NCBI GenBank assembly: GCA_948099385.1
Contig: CANUEZ040000103.1
Location: forward strand, 8,728,501-8,792,500
DNA length: 64,000 nt
Reading direction: 5' to 3'
DNA from: Fasciola hepatica
Taxonomy: Eukaryota; Platyhelminthes; Trematoda; Plagiorchiida; Fasciolidae
The position numbers and the translations under genes were made by a program. Positions within the stretch are counted from its first letter, which is position 1. Every line of letters begins with the position of its first letter. Below the pieces are notes generated by a model. It was given only the letters and a program-made list of their open reading frames with translations. It was not told the origin of the DNA and searched no databases. Below, piece after piece: positions 9,494 to 20,955 of this stretch.

Positions 9494-12163
9494 ACCAATG
9501 ACAGAGAGCTCTGGCCAGGTCATCTACATAATTTAACTAGCTCTTCAACTCCTAGATTTTCCTTCCACCAGTCGACTTATTCACCGATGGAATTGTGTAC
9601 ATGTATTTGATCAACTTGTCTCGTGCGGACAGCGCCATATTTTAACTCCGTCATCACCAAAATGTTCAATTCCATCTGTCATGTTGAGGTCCGAAGCCGA
9701 TTACCACGGAAATAAGGAATACCTGTTGAAACCGGGGACACAAAGAACATTGAGATTTTTGTGCTCTACATGGAACCGTTTTAGGTTTGATAAGATAGTT
9801 CGTTGACACATTGCTTCAGGATGCGGTTCGAGTTGTTATGCTGGAACAGTGTGTGAAAACGTGATCTTTTTAGTAACGCAGGTCCTCCGTTGATTATGAC
9901 TTTCAGTGGCTTGGCGTTGATTTTGCCTTATGCGTATGAATGCTCGCGATATGGTGCATGCACTTCTTTCCACGACCAAGCATCGTTGGACGAAATTGGT
10001 AATAGGTTTATATCTTTGATTGCTTTCAAACCAAGAACTGATGGTGGACGTGTGGAATGAAACACTTTAGAGCATCTAATTCACCATTGTCTGCTTGAGC
10101 TTTCAACTCACATTCAATCCGCAGAACAAATTGGTAATTCATTACATCCTTATTGGTAACCACATCCTTCTTCAGTTGTTCAAGAGGAAACAGCTCAATC
10201 AAAACGCTTTGTGGAAAAAAACGACTCTGTGCTTCCTGTATCGATTTCGATTGTGTGCTTCACAACACCAGCAAATAAGATAGCCTCTAGAATGAAGATG
10301 TGAACAGCAGGTTGGCGATGAATCGATAGAATGGGAAGACTACCACCAACTGGTGTTGACTGAATCACGTAACAAACCACTCCTCTGCACAGCCTCACCA
10401 AAGACATGATAGATAACCACACGAAATCGGCAGGTGGAGCACAAATGGATTTCATTACATGACATGCATCGGTTGAAGGATTCAAAGTTTTTAATGGTAC
10501 TGGTCCGACTGGTCAGGTTTATCCAGGCTTGACAGTCATGACTTATGCAACGGTCTCGATTTTTGTCCTGGTTGTCTCAGTGGTTGCATTATTGCTGTCG
10601 TGCTGCTCACATATCCAGTGAGCAGATCAAAAATGTAACTTTTCTGCTCCTACAATCTTTGCCTTATAGTTGTGACTTTGATCTCAACAGTGGGTTGGTC
10701 TCGGAGATGTATCTTCAAATGCTTACCAAGGTTACAATGGGTTACTTGTTTATGTAACAATAGAATTGAATCTCGATACTATATGTTTCCATTTCAAACT
10801 AATAAACTGAATTCAGCCCGCTGCACGGTGCGGGAATTTACTGGGAGAATGTGGCTCGGCGGTTGTTTTCTCAGCTCATCGGTTGACAGTTGTGTAGGCG
10901 CCACAGTAAATAGAGCATATCTGTCGATACCACCAGCAGTGGAAACCAGAACCAACTTACATTATTTTTCTCCTTTAGAATAGCATACCACAGCTCAAAA
11001 CATTCCATCTAATAATCAATTTCACTTGAATTACGTTGAGGTTCAGCAGTTCAGTTGACAACATTTTCACGCCGCGAAGCCTTGTCCGGTGAAATTGAAT
11101 CAAAAGCCACGTGAAATATCCGTCGGATGTATTGGTTTTTATTTGGTATGTAACCCATGACAGTAAATATTGAAAGTATTAGGCTTGACCCACTGTTAAG
11201 CTCTAAATCCGGGTATATTTGTAAGGAATTTCTTTGATCAGATGCAGTCAGATAGTTTGTATATGTCTGAATATACACCAGGCAAGACGAACTACAGACG
11301 GACTATTTACTGGTTGATGGTGATCAGATTTGTGAGCCCTACAATAAGAGGTTCTTTGTGAATGCACCTTGATGCTTGCACAACAAAGCGTTTGGCTCCA
11401 AAAATTGTCTACAGCTAAAGGGGTGGTTAGAGAGAAATCAGGATTGAATTATTCCACAAAGTATAACAAAGAACGACTCCCATATCCGCAGGAGGGTCAC
11501 TATCTGACTCTTGCTCAACCAAACCATTTTTGTGCCCACATTACCTGTGAAACCCTTTTGGGCTTCAAGATGTCAGTGACGGTGAAATGGGCCCAGCTCA
11601 TCTATATTCCTAAGTTGTGCTTCTAAAAATTTGTTAGATGTTTATTATTTCATTGGCTTATCAAAGTAGTGATTGAAAAAAGACATATCCACTGCATCTA
11701 GAGGCGAAATAAATAAGTCAGCGTAGAACGCATAGCCTCACTAGAAGAAGATGAGTATGAATTGTTTTTTGCACTGTGCAAGTTAAGTCGGGAAAATGAA
11801 GCAAAGCCATTGCCACTTAGAAAACGATCGAAAACAGAAAGAGTAATTAGGTGAAGGAAGCTGTAATTTTATCTATGTAAATTGACGCTGACTGGTAGCA
11901 AAATCAGCAGTTAGGAAACCGCAGTCAACTCGTATTATCGTAGACTTTGATATGCAGCATTCTCGTGGAAACGGGAGATTTGAGGCGTGTACCCACAGAA
12001 AACTGTTCCTGCAATTGCATTCCACCGTTTCTGCTGTCTCCCTGGAGGCCTCAACAGCAGATTGGATAACTGTCTCTGGTATTATATCTGTGACCGTAAC
12101 TTTATCTTTCGTCAAGCGTATCTTACTGGGCTCATGGTGACGTCCGTTCACAAGAACCAAAGA
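9494..12163 (-). mobile_element. DR1 copy 1: LTR-retrotransposon-like repeat, incomplete
   Basis: A 2.7-kb repeat, matched in the same orientation by 56,153-58,868 with many substitutions and small indels. Both copies share the left edge (ccaatgaca followed by agagctctggccaggtca). On the minus strand a protease-like motif IDTGSTESF is followed downstream by a broken stretch (LKVIINGGPALLKRSRF) that resembles the start of a Gypsy reverse transcriptase. The 1.7 kb upstream would be gag but shows no motif I recognise. At the right edge, caaagaag (12,158-12,165) is shared with copy 2, and LINE-A/P1 begins there. Confidence 0.6.
10195..10485 (-). pseudogene. Aspartic-protease-like remnant in DR1
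   Basis: A 96-aa frame whose C-terminal part reads FAGVVKHTIEIDTGSTESFF. DTGS followed by a hydrophobic-rich stretch fits a retropepsin active site of the Ty3/Gypsy type (one catalytic Asp per monomer). The sister copy (56,687-57,145) reads IDAGSTEPF, with D-A-G in place of D-T-G, and runs 60 residues further. The frame stops soon after the motif here. The N-terminal half matches nothing I know. Confidence 0.5.
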
Positions 12164-12509
12164 AGTGCTCTGTTCCGTCCTTTTTTGTGTGCCCTGGTAT
12201 GAAGTAACGATAGTTATTTTGCAGAAACTACTTATAGCAGTTTTTGCTGAAGTAATGTTTTTATTCGGGGAATTTTCACTCCGACTGGCCCGTTTTTAGT
12301 GAGGTGCTGCCTTTTTGGCAGAGTTTTTTTCGTTGTGTGCTTGATAGTTGTGTTTATTCACGTAGTAGGCACAATAGCTTACTGTTATTAGTATATGCTA
12401 GTAACGATTTTTCTGGTTTACACGTTTTCGGTCCCTCTGATAGCATGACGATCATTTGCAGTGAAAATTCACGTGGGGTTAGTAGTTGGAAACAGTATGT
12501 TGGGGTGCA

Positions 12510-13780
12510 ATGAGTGATACCACCAGCGCTGCTCTGCCATGAACAAGAAACCTATGAGCTGCTCAGGGAACACTAATCTCTGGAATGGATATGTGTTAGC
12601 TGTGTTGCTCTGACAGAGGAATGCTCACGTATACTACAGGGATCACTAGATAGGAAAAACTGGGCCACGGTAGGAAGCATAGTGCAAGGGTTACAACAAG
12701 GCCCCGTAATAGCAACGCGCACAGCTACTAGGAAAAACGAGCAGAAGGCAATAAATTGCAAGCCGGACAGTAACAATACAGAGGACAAACCCTGAGAACC
12801 GGTAGAGTTAGAGGTGCTTAAACAAAGGACAGAGGGACTTGAAGAATAGCTCAAAAATTGAGGGTCATCACTGAGGGAGTTGTTGGGAAGCGTGAGCTTT
12901 TTCTCCCGCATAATTGTGCAGAACCAGTGATTACAGAGGTGCGGATCAGAAAAGCAGCCGAACATTGGCACATTGTAAATTTACTGAGAGTGACGGGGCT
13001 ATCTCTTAGCTTGACGTACGCAAAGTGCTGTAGAGTGGAGCTTTTGAAGGCTAACAACGCGCTAAAGCCGAGGCCCCTGCTTGTCGTCTTCGCCGGCACA
13101 TACACAAGAGACCTACTTCTACGCCGGGCATCAAGAGTTGAGCACGCCATAGGGGGTATTTAAGGATCGCGCCGGACACTACCTTCAGTGGAAAGGTGGA
13201 ACCGGCATGAAATCCACCGCATCCAATAAAACTGGAGCTTAAGCGACTGGTTCTAATGATAGCGAAAGCTGACGTCACACCTATAAGCAAATCTACGCCT
13301 GAAGCAGCGGTCGTTAGCAGCAGCCAAGCTAGACAGCCAATAGTGAACTTGCCAGGTAAAAATCTAGGCGAGTGAGGTAGTATGCATAAAAGTACACACA
13401 GAGGGTATAAAGCAATTGGACTCTCAGCGACCGCGTGTCATCAAGAGAGGGTAGGTGACCGAAATGGGAACGTAAGTGGCGGCGACGCCAATAGAGATCA
13501 AACGGAATGTCACTAATACGGATGAAAGCTGAGCAACAGTCGTTGCATGAACACCCACACCTTTGTGCAAGAGTCGGTTCTGACACCATCGAGGGGCAAC
13601 AGAAGGCCTTGTAATAAAACAAGGGAAGCCCAAGGAGATTTTTTCGACAGTACTACCAATAATATGCACGATGAGGCCTTGAAGGTTCAGGAAAATGCGG
13701 GTTTAGTGACTGTTGGTCGAAAACACTGCGTGTCTTCTCGGGAATCGCGCCCGAGGGTTCAACGGTCCAAAAGGGAATAG
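12510..13780 (+). pseudogene. LINE-A ORF1-like region (right copy)
   Basis: An ATG at 12,510 opens a frame that breaks at once. Later pieces show SLEWICVSCVALTEECS, a Cys-rich stretch like the PHD-type finger of CR1 ORF1 proteins, then in 12,858-13,163 a 101-aa frame ending ALKPRPLLVVFAGTYTRD and LLLRRASRVEHA, like the ORF1 RNA-binding domain. The last piece (13,547-13,780) is polar and ends 90 bases before the endonuclease similarity begins. ORF1 proteins of this kind bind element RNA and chaperone retrotransposition. The protein is not intact. Confidence 0.62.
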
Positions 13781-13869
13781 TCAAAGCAGATGACCTGGAA
13801 GAAGGTGCCACCATAAGGTACACAAGTGCAGGTAGCTAAAAAGATAGGTGTGCGGGGGGAATTACTGGA

Positions 13870-16533
13870 TAGAAAAAATGGAGTAGTGACCATAACTATC
13901 ACGGAGACGTGGCTGAAAAACGGCCAGAGTGCCATGCAACTTCGTGGTTACACCTCCTACAGACTAGATAAAATGGACGATAGGCTGGATGGAGGGTAAC
14001 TCCGTCTCGTGAGGGCTGCAGAAACTCCGTGGAAGGTCCCGTTTACACTTGTGACATTCAACATACAAGACACTGCCTGTTGCGTTCGCCTAGGCCGATG
14101 GCCGGTAGGCGTTGTCTGTGTCTATACAGTACCGCAACCAGATAGGGAAGAGGACATAACTATTCCAGCTTCTACAAGTGTTGTTTAGTAGGTCACAACG
14201 CTTCATTTTGTTGGAAGACATAAACCTCCCAGAAATAAACTGGGACGATAAATGTGCCCATATGGGAACCGCCGGAAATGCTCTGGTGATGTGGCTTCAA
14301 AACCACTCCATCACGTTAGTAAGGAAAGTAACGCGACTCCGCGTTGGACAAAGTTCATATACACTGGATTTACTGGTAACCAGGTATCAATCTGATGTCA
14401 CTTCCATGGTGATGGAGAAGCCGTTGAGGAAGAGCGATCACGGAGTCCTGCGTGCGATGGTCACCGTAAGGCACAACAAACCAGGATTTGGGTTGATCCG
14501 GCACTACGCTATAGTGGATGAGGATCAACTGAGGGTAAATTCACGAAGCATATGTTGGTACCCGGAAGTTCTGGGGACATCTGTGGAGGATAGAAGGAGG
14601 GCAATAATAGCCGGGCTAACAAGCTTGACAGACGAGTTTGCTGCCTCAAAACAACAAAGAAATGGAAGCCAGACGCCTTGGTGGAAGTCCAGGATTGCGA
14701 GAGTAATAACTCTTGTAGAAGGCTATAAGCTCATTACAAGCTTCATAGGACGCACTACGCATGGGCTTCTTACAAGACAGCTAGAAACAGGGCACAAGCC
14801 TTGCAACGAGATGCAAACTACGAGTATGAGAACAAACTAGCCAATAAAGTGAAAACAGATCCTATGAGTTCTCCGCTTATGTACCGTGCGAGAAAACGAC
14901 GCGTGACAGCGTAGGTTTCTTGGACGTTTCCGACGGAAGCGTTGCTCTCGATAATAGAAACAAGGCAGAAAACTTACTTGCGTTCTTCAAGAGCGTGTGT
15001 TGTCGGGACCAGTTGTCTAATTCGGTGGGATCAGATATAGGGAGTACGCCAGTGCTTCAGGAGCTTACTGTAAGTAAGGAGGAGATGCTCCACAAACTCA
15101 AATCTTTGTGCAAGCACAAAGCAGCCGGACCGGATACAATCCGTGCGGTGATTCTTTAGCCTATTTCCGATATCTTATCAGGGGCTACTACCCAGCTGTA
15201 CGAAGCGTCTTTAAAGGGGGATGAAATGCCAGAGGATTGGCTTAAGGCCATTGTCATAGTGATACATAGGAGAGGATCCAGGCAGAAGGCGGAGAATTAT
15301 AGGCCGGCCCGCTTGACATCAGTGCCGTTGAAGCGCCTGGAAAGTTCAAGCACAAAGCAATTGTGCATGCATTTGGTTACTAACGTCCTACTGACACTTG
15401 CGCAACATGGGTTTGTTAAAAATTGATCGTGTTTGTTAAACCTGCCGATGTTTTTAGACAATACCACAAGACGATTGGATGAAGGTAAGACATTGGGTGT
15501 TTTTATTTGGATTTCAACAAAGCTTTCGACTCTGTGATTCATCGCTTGCTGGATTATAAATTGCAGATCTTTGGAATAAGCGGGAAAGCAAGAGATTGGG
15601 TGGCACGCTTTCCAGGGAATCGTAGCTTCTGTGTCAAGGTAAGGAATTATCTATCAAGACCGGAGACGGTTACCAGTGGTGTGCCACAGGGTTCAGTACT
15701 GGGGCGTTTGCTCTTCCTCTTGTATAAAAATGACCTAGCGGAAGAACTGAGCTACCCGTGTTTCATCCTTGTAGATGATGTGAAGATAGCGGGGAGCGCT
15801 TTACCACAGGATATAAATGCGGTGCACAGATGGGCAGAAGGATAGGATTTACCGCAAAATCTAGCTAAATACCAAATCCTCACCACTAACATGGACGAAA
15901 GGAGCAATATTCCGTTTCAAAGAGTGTCGAAGGTAAAAGAACTAGGTGTGATAGTCACACAGGACTTCAAACCTTCAAGGCAGTGCCAGAGAGTTGCCAA
16001 TATAGCCAGATGGTATGAACTAGAGGATACAACAATATCACATGCAAAATACTAGAAGTCTTCCTCCCGTTTTACAAGGTTTTGATGCGACCTCTTCTGG
16101 AGTAATGTGTGCAGGCATGGGCTCCCTGTTATCACAATGATAAGAAATGCTTGGATGGGCTGAAGCGACGGGGGTGGGAGGAACTTACGCCCAGCGTCTA
16201 GAGGATCTTAATCTCTTCTCTCTATAACAGCGTAGCGGGCAGGGTGACCTGATAGAAACGTTCAAGATGATAGTGGGTCTGTCGGGTATAGACATGGATG
16301 ATTTGTTCATTTCTGCCCCTGGATGTGGCACCAGGGGACACAGTCATAAGTTACAGAGAGCATACTCAATGCTGGAAATATGGGCTGAACCTTTTGCAAA
16401 TAAGGTTGTACCTATGTGGAATAGATTGTCATAGGATGCTGCTGGATGCAGCAATGTATCAACTTCCAAGAGAAACCTTAGATTCACGCTAGAACACAGC
16501 GTTTTCAGAGCTAGCCGTGTGAAACATGGGTGA
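13870..16533 (+). pseudogene. LINE-A ORF2: AP endonuclease + reverse transcriptase, broken (right copy)
   Basis: The endonuclease starts at about 13,880 (TITETWLKNGQSAMQLRGY), has a stop near 14,000, and its C-terminal third is open at 14,178-14,840 (FILLEDINLPEINWDD, then YTLDLLVTRY and RKSDHGVL, the SDH active-site motif). A linker at 14,920-15,159 ends HKAAGPDTI. RT pieces follow: 15,226-15,426 (ENYRPARLTSVPLKRLE) and 15,507-15,845 (DFNKAFDSVIHRLL; SGVPQGSVLGRLLFLLY; LVDDVKI at about 15,768). The aromatic residue usual before xDD is Leu. The C-terminal part runs to a stop at 16,531-16,533. At least five frame breaks are present. Confidence 0.88.
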
Positions 16534-16810
16534 GGTAATGAGCCCGTGATATTTTTGTCAATGTACTTATGTCTATGAAGATGATACTGCCTGATGAATT
16601 CTGACTTTGAGACCAAACATTCAGCGCGTAGTGTTGGGAGCCAAGAAAACGCGCCGACAACACAACGATCTGGACGCTCGATTGCTCTCGGCCACTTTCG
16701 TCCTGTGGAAGCTGAACTGAACGGAACTGAACATTTTTGCCGTGACGAATATTGATCATATGATTCATCATGCAGCTTCAACTTTCAACTCACCATTGAT
16801 AACCATGGAA

Positions 16811-16855
16811 GCACTGTACAGCTGTTTCATCCTTGTTGGGAATCATCAGCAGTGC
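16811..16855 (-). ncRNA. Hammerhead ribozyme core (right arm, full SINE)
   Basis: Mirror of 2,178-2,222 with the same bases: 6-bp stem I, ctgatga, stem II with caacaa loop, gaaa, minimal stem III, GUA cleavage triplet. Stem II has a U-U at its base. Confidence 0.8.
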
Positions 16856-17051
16856 ACATCCACCGAGCCCCCACGGGGACTCGAACCCGGGATGAACGAT
16901 TGTGAATCGAACACCTTAACCACAAGGCTATCCGGGCTGGCTCTCAAAGGTTTGTTGAACATCTACACTACATGATATAGCACCCTTCCGTCACTGGCTT
17001 TGAACGGTAACAACCCGCTTCCCACACAGCGATCGACTCCCATGATGAATG

Positions 17052-17096
17052 GCACTGCTGATGATTCCCAACAAGGATGAAACAGCCGTACAGTGC
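17052..17096 (+). ncRNA. Hammerhead ribozyme core (right arm, head-degenerate SINE)
   Basis: Mirror of 1,937-1,981. Core blocks ctgatga and gaaa and the 6-bp stem I are intact; the stem III loop is AGCC. Confidence 0.78.
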
Positions 17097-17193
17097 TTCC
17101 ATGGTTTTCAATGGTGAGTTGAACGTTGAAGCTGCATGATGATTCATATTATACAAATCTAATCTCCTACTACTCAATTGCGAATATTGATCA

Positions 17194-17770
17194 GTTAGGA
17201 AATGCCGGAGTACTCTGTCGATTCTGTGAAATTTTTATGTTCGCAATCGGAGCACGAAAGTTTATCAAGGAACAAGTAAAAAAAGATAAATTGGATTTAC
17301 GCTTTAGCTTGTAGAATATTGAAGAAACATCATGTTGGATGTATAGTGGCTGTTCGGCGACAGAGAATATCAAAAATGTGCATCATTATTATTCTTGCTT
17401 CTAAAGTGCGCTTAGTTATTGGATACTTCGATGATCTGAAAGGCCTTGTCCTGTGTGAGGAATATGATCAACCTGAAGTCATGCTACTACAAGGAACCTG
17501 GTTCGGTGAAAGTATTGGTGACGAAGTCTTCCCTCTGGATGTTCTCAGTCTTGAATTCTTGAAGTCTTGAAGCAGTTCACGGGTGCGAGGCTTGAGCCCA
17601 AATGTTCCCGGTTCATGTATGTATCTTCTTTCCTCCGGTTCAACCGAGCTGAGATGGCGAAACTCTACAACAACGGGGCAAAAGCGATGTTGGGACAAAA
17701 AATAAATGTTCCCGTGTAGTGCATGAGTTCGACAATATGAATATGGATACGTCGATCCATCACTAATTTT
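17194..17770. other. Unassigned arm segment with an 83-aa ORF
   Basis: Plus-strand ORF 17,319-17,570 reads MKKHHVGCIV, then IIIILASKVRLVIGYFDDL, and ends LSLEFLKS. It has a plausible codon pattern, but no domain is recognised and no splice signal supports it as an exon. The preceding ORF (17,126-17,314) overlaps the SINE tail. It may be pre-insertion host sequence. Confidence 0.4.
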
Positions 17771-17895
17771 GCTGTTTCAAAATTTACACAAAAGAGCAAA
17801 TCGCAAGAGGAAGGAGAATGGATCTATTTACAACTGCGTACATGTACAAATTTGTAAGATTAAAGACGAGACGTTAAAATATGGAGGAGAATGGT

Positions 17896-20850
17896 CTACG
17901 CGAAGGCGATCGGACAGTTGGCTGGACATGGCTTCAGTCCTAAACAGTTGTCTAGTGTGTCCCCAAATGCCTCTTTTGAGAAGGCGTTCACTACCTCCCG
18001 TAGAAGGCTATTCCATAGAGATTTTATCCGGGGCCAGAAGAAACGTTTTCCAATGAAAAAAGTAGACTGGGTTTGAAGAGTTTTCTCGTGTGTCTTCACA
18101 GAGTATCCAAGTTCGGACGAGTGAAAAACTGATCCACTAGGCCCGTCAAGATTAGACCATACATCAGGAATAGGTTTTTCTCAATACGGCTTGTCTCAAG
18201 AGGGTAGAGGTTAGGTGATATTTGATGAACCGGGTAGAGGGTAAAACGTAAGTCATGTACCATTTCGGGCACTTTCCATTGAATCCACTCCAAGATGTCC
18301 CGATTTCTGACGAGGCCAGTATATGCTATCTGGCTGCCGTATTCCAAAAGAGGTCGAATATGGGTTCCATATAGAAGGTGGAAGCCCTCCTTGGAGATCA
18401 TCGAAAAAGTCTGTCTAATAAGGTTTAGAACTTGGAAAGCAGTTTTACTAGCTTTCTCTTGGTAAAAGGAGAATGAGAGATTACTTTGCAGCCAGAAACC
18501 AAGGATCTTGTATTGATCCACTATTTGGATGTGTTCCCACTTATCTTGAAGAGATGGACCGGCGCATTGCCAAATGACATGCTTGCACATTAGTAATCAT
18601 TTATTGTGAGGCTACAGTCAGCCGACCAACGATTGACAGAGTCAATGGCTGACTGCACAACATTTGCCTGCGTGTCGCAGATTGTGACGTCATCTGCTTA
18701 CGTCGGTATGCTAACGGGATCCACATCAGGGAGGTCGTTGGTGTAAATGAGGAATAGGGGAGCACCGAGGACAGAGCCCTAGGGGACTCCTTTATCATGG
18801 GGACAGGTTGAGACCGAGACGAACGAACACGAACCGAGGAGGTTCAGTTTTTCAAAAAGTCCTCAATCAGGAACAGGGAGCAACCGGAAAGGCTGTATAT
18901 CCTGAGTTTGTACAGAAGTGGAATGTGCGGGACACTATCGAAGGCTCTGGCAAAATCGGCGAATGCAGCATGAGATATCGTACCAGCATCGTGCACCTGT
19001 GTCAGGCTATCCGAAACGGTCAGCATATCGGTGATGCATGTTGCGCTGGAGACAGTAAACTGTCGTCGCACAAGTGTGTCAAGATTTCGCGTTTTATGAT
19101 GCGCTCTAAGACTTTGCTAGGGACCCTGGTGAGGCTTATTGGCCTATAACTTCCAAGATGGTGTCGATCTTCTTGCTTATTAATTGGGACAATTACAGCA
19201 TACCTCAATGAATTTGGAAACCTTCCGTTGTCTTAGCACTGTTGCAAGAGCGTAGAGTATTATGCTACAAGAATGGAGGCGGATTCTTTAAGAATGCGAG
19301 AATGAACTTCGTCAGGTCCCATCGAGCTGAATCGGTTAAGTTTGTATAGCCTCTCTCCCGCCTCTACGTGAGACACTGTGAAGTGCTCCAATGGAGAGAC
19401 TGGCTGTTTTGGTTGAATATATGGGTGTCTACACGAAATTACTTCTCTTGTGGTGAAAACCGACATGAAATGAGACTTGAAAACTTCTGCTACCTCAGAA
19501 GGGGAAGTGGCAGGAGAGCCATCAGAGAGCGACGGCGCGAGCCCTGAGGAAACTGATTCAATTTTGGAGCGCAGGTGTTCATAAAGAAAAGAGTGGTTTG
19601 TACGCGCCCGGTCTAGGATTTCTTTCTGTAGTTTCTTGGAGAGTTCCCTAATCTTGGATTTGCAACGATTTCGGACGCACCTAAGAGCTCCTGCATCCGC
19701 CGGAAAGGATGTGCATCGGTACCTGGCGAACAGCTGAGAACGTTTGTCGAGAAGGCGTCTAATTGATGGTAGTGTAAAGACGATCACCAAATGTGGGATT
19801 GAGCGTACTAATTCATGCTTCTTCCTCTTTTCAAGCGGAAGGCATCGACCTGGTGGACCCCGAAGATAACTAAATTCAGTGTTGTTGCCGGAGACTAAAT
19901 CATAATGTACATTTCTTCTCTTAATGTAATTGCATTTTATTGTGCCACTTTTCCTGGATAAATTTCTCTTTTGATTTTGCTGAGCGTTACCTTGACAGAT
20001 GGGCCTTACCCTTTGGAATTTGCCAAGTTCTAGGCACATAGAATATCTGCCTCCAAAACACATTTCTCTAGTAGCCTGTTGCTTTCATCTATGTCTATGT
20101 TGTCCGTCATGTCGCTTAGTTAACTTCAGATATTAGACCTCAGCATTTGGAAATTTCTTCTCTTGAAAGAGCGAGCCAGTCTGTATAGGCAGAGTATAGC
20201 TGGCCACTTCAATATGTAGTCGAAAGACAGGACTGCATGGTCGCTCTTGCCTAGCAGTGGTGGAAGATTGACAAAATCCACGCTGTGTTTGAAATTGGTT
20301 ACAATCAGGTCTAGAAGTGATGAGCTTTGACCCGTTCTGAATCTAGTGGGACAGGCCACGTGCTGTGTCCAGGATTGCTCGGCCAGTAGATCTAAAAATG
20401 CCTTTCTATACTGGCTGTCAGTGCTAAGGCTTTTTCAGCCCAATCCAGGAGCTTTGAAGTCCCCCATAAGAAGAAGGTGACTGAAAGAATGAAATGCTTT
20501 GAGGGTTTTCAGAAGCTCTACCATCAAGAGTAAATCCGCCTGCGATGTTAAAGGGAAGCGGTAAATCATACCCAGAAGTAAAGTGGTTGAGAGGCAGGAG
20601 TGAGGAATTACCCATAAGGAGTCCACCATGGCTGGTGAGATATATCGAGAGGAGACGCCCGGGGATAGGAGGTCACTAATGTAGAAAACTACTCCACCGG
20701 CACGTCCTCTTCCTGAATCATGACGGAGAAGAGAGTAACCCGGTATTCTCACTCCACCGTCTTGGTAGTCTAGCGTGAGCCAGGTATCCGTGATAACAAT
20801 TATGTAAGGTTTATTATCTGTTGCTAGTTATCATAGCTCCGGCATTTTGT
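17896..20850 (-). pseudogene. LINE-B ORF2: AP endonuclease + reverse transcriptase, broken
   Basis: On the minus strand the endonuclease shows VITDTWLTLDYQDGG, GYSLLRHDSGRGRAGGV, LLLMGDFKAPG (in 20,435-20,752) and LLDLIVTN with GKSDHAVLSF (20,126-20,359). A 267-aa linker frame (19,260-20,063) ends LNRFSSMGPDEVHSRILKE. RT motifs are SYRPISLTRVPSKVLER (19,020-19,208), FADFARAFDSVPH (18,844-19,071) and ADDV (18,686-18,697, frame-shifted). The 164-aa C-terminal frame is 18,096-18,590. Both domains keep their active-site motifs in pieces, but the frame is interrupted repeatedly. Confidence 0.88.
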
Positions 20851-20955
20851 TCGGCAGAGGGAGACAATTTGTATACAAGCTTTTCGGTGCCTGCTGACTA
20901 GAAACAGAAGAAATTTTAGTAAGAAATGGTTTCATCGTCTGCAGAGGAGGCGCAC

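Larger units (their letters stand above)
12164..16745 (+). mobile_element. LINE-A (CR1-like), right-arm copy
   Basis: Non-LTR retrotransposon with 5' leader (12,164-12,509), an ORF1-like region, ORF2 and 3' untranslated sequence ending just before the SINE target-site duplication at 16,746. At about 4.6 kb it is the expected size for a full CR1-like element. Its 5' end lies directly against DR1 copy 1, so it either inserted into DR1 or marks the palindrome breakpoint. No flanking target-site duplication was found for LINE-A itself. Confidence 0.87.
16759..17180. mobile_element. Head-to-head SINE dimer (right arm)
   Basis: Inverted copy of 1,853-2,274, bracketed by the 13-mer cgaatattgatca at 16,746-16,758 and 17,181-17,193. 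The full SINE, with tRNA-like head (about 16,867-16,937), is on the minus strand here and the head-degenerate SINE is on the plus strand. The window thus carries four closely similar hammerhead SINE copies as two pairs. Confidence 0.85.
12164..19032. repeat. Right arm of palindrome P1
   Basis: Reverse complement of 1-6,869, in register throughout. It starts at agtgctctgttccg immediately after DR1 copy 1. The outer limit is unknown, because its partner runs off the window at base 1; LINE-B continues uninterrupted past 19,032. Differences seen by eye include ccctagggg (about 18,778) against ccccagggc on the other side, three substitutions at about 14,341-14,352 and a few near the inner end. Confidence 0.95.

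Noticed and set aside
9494..9540. NYVDD read on the minus strand at the DR1 edge as a reverse transcriptase active site
   Set aside because: The residues that follow (LARALCHW) do not fit an RT palm and the frame upstream is closed; treated as chance.
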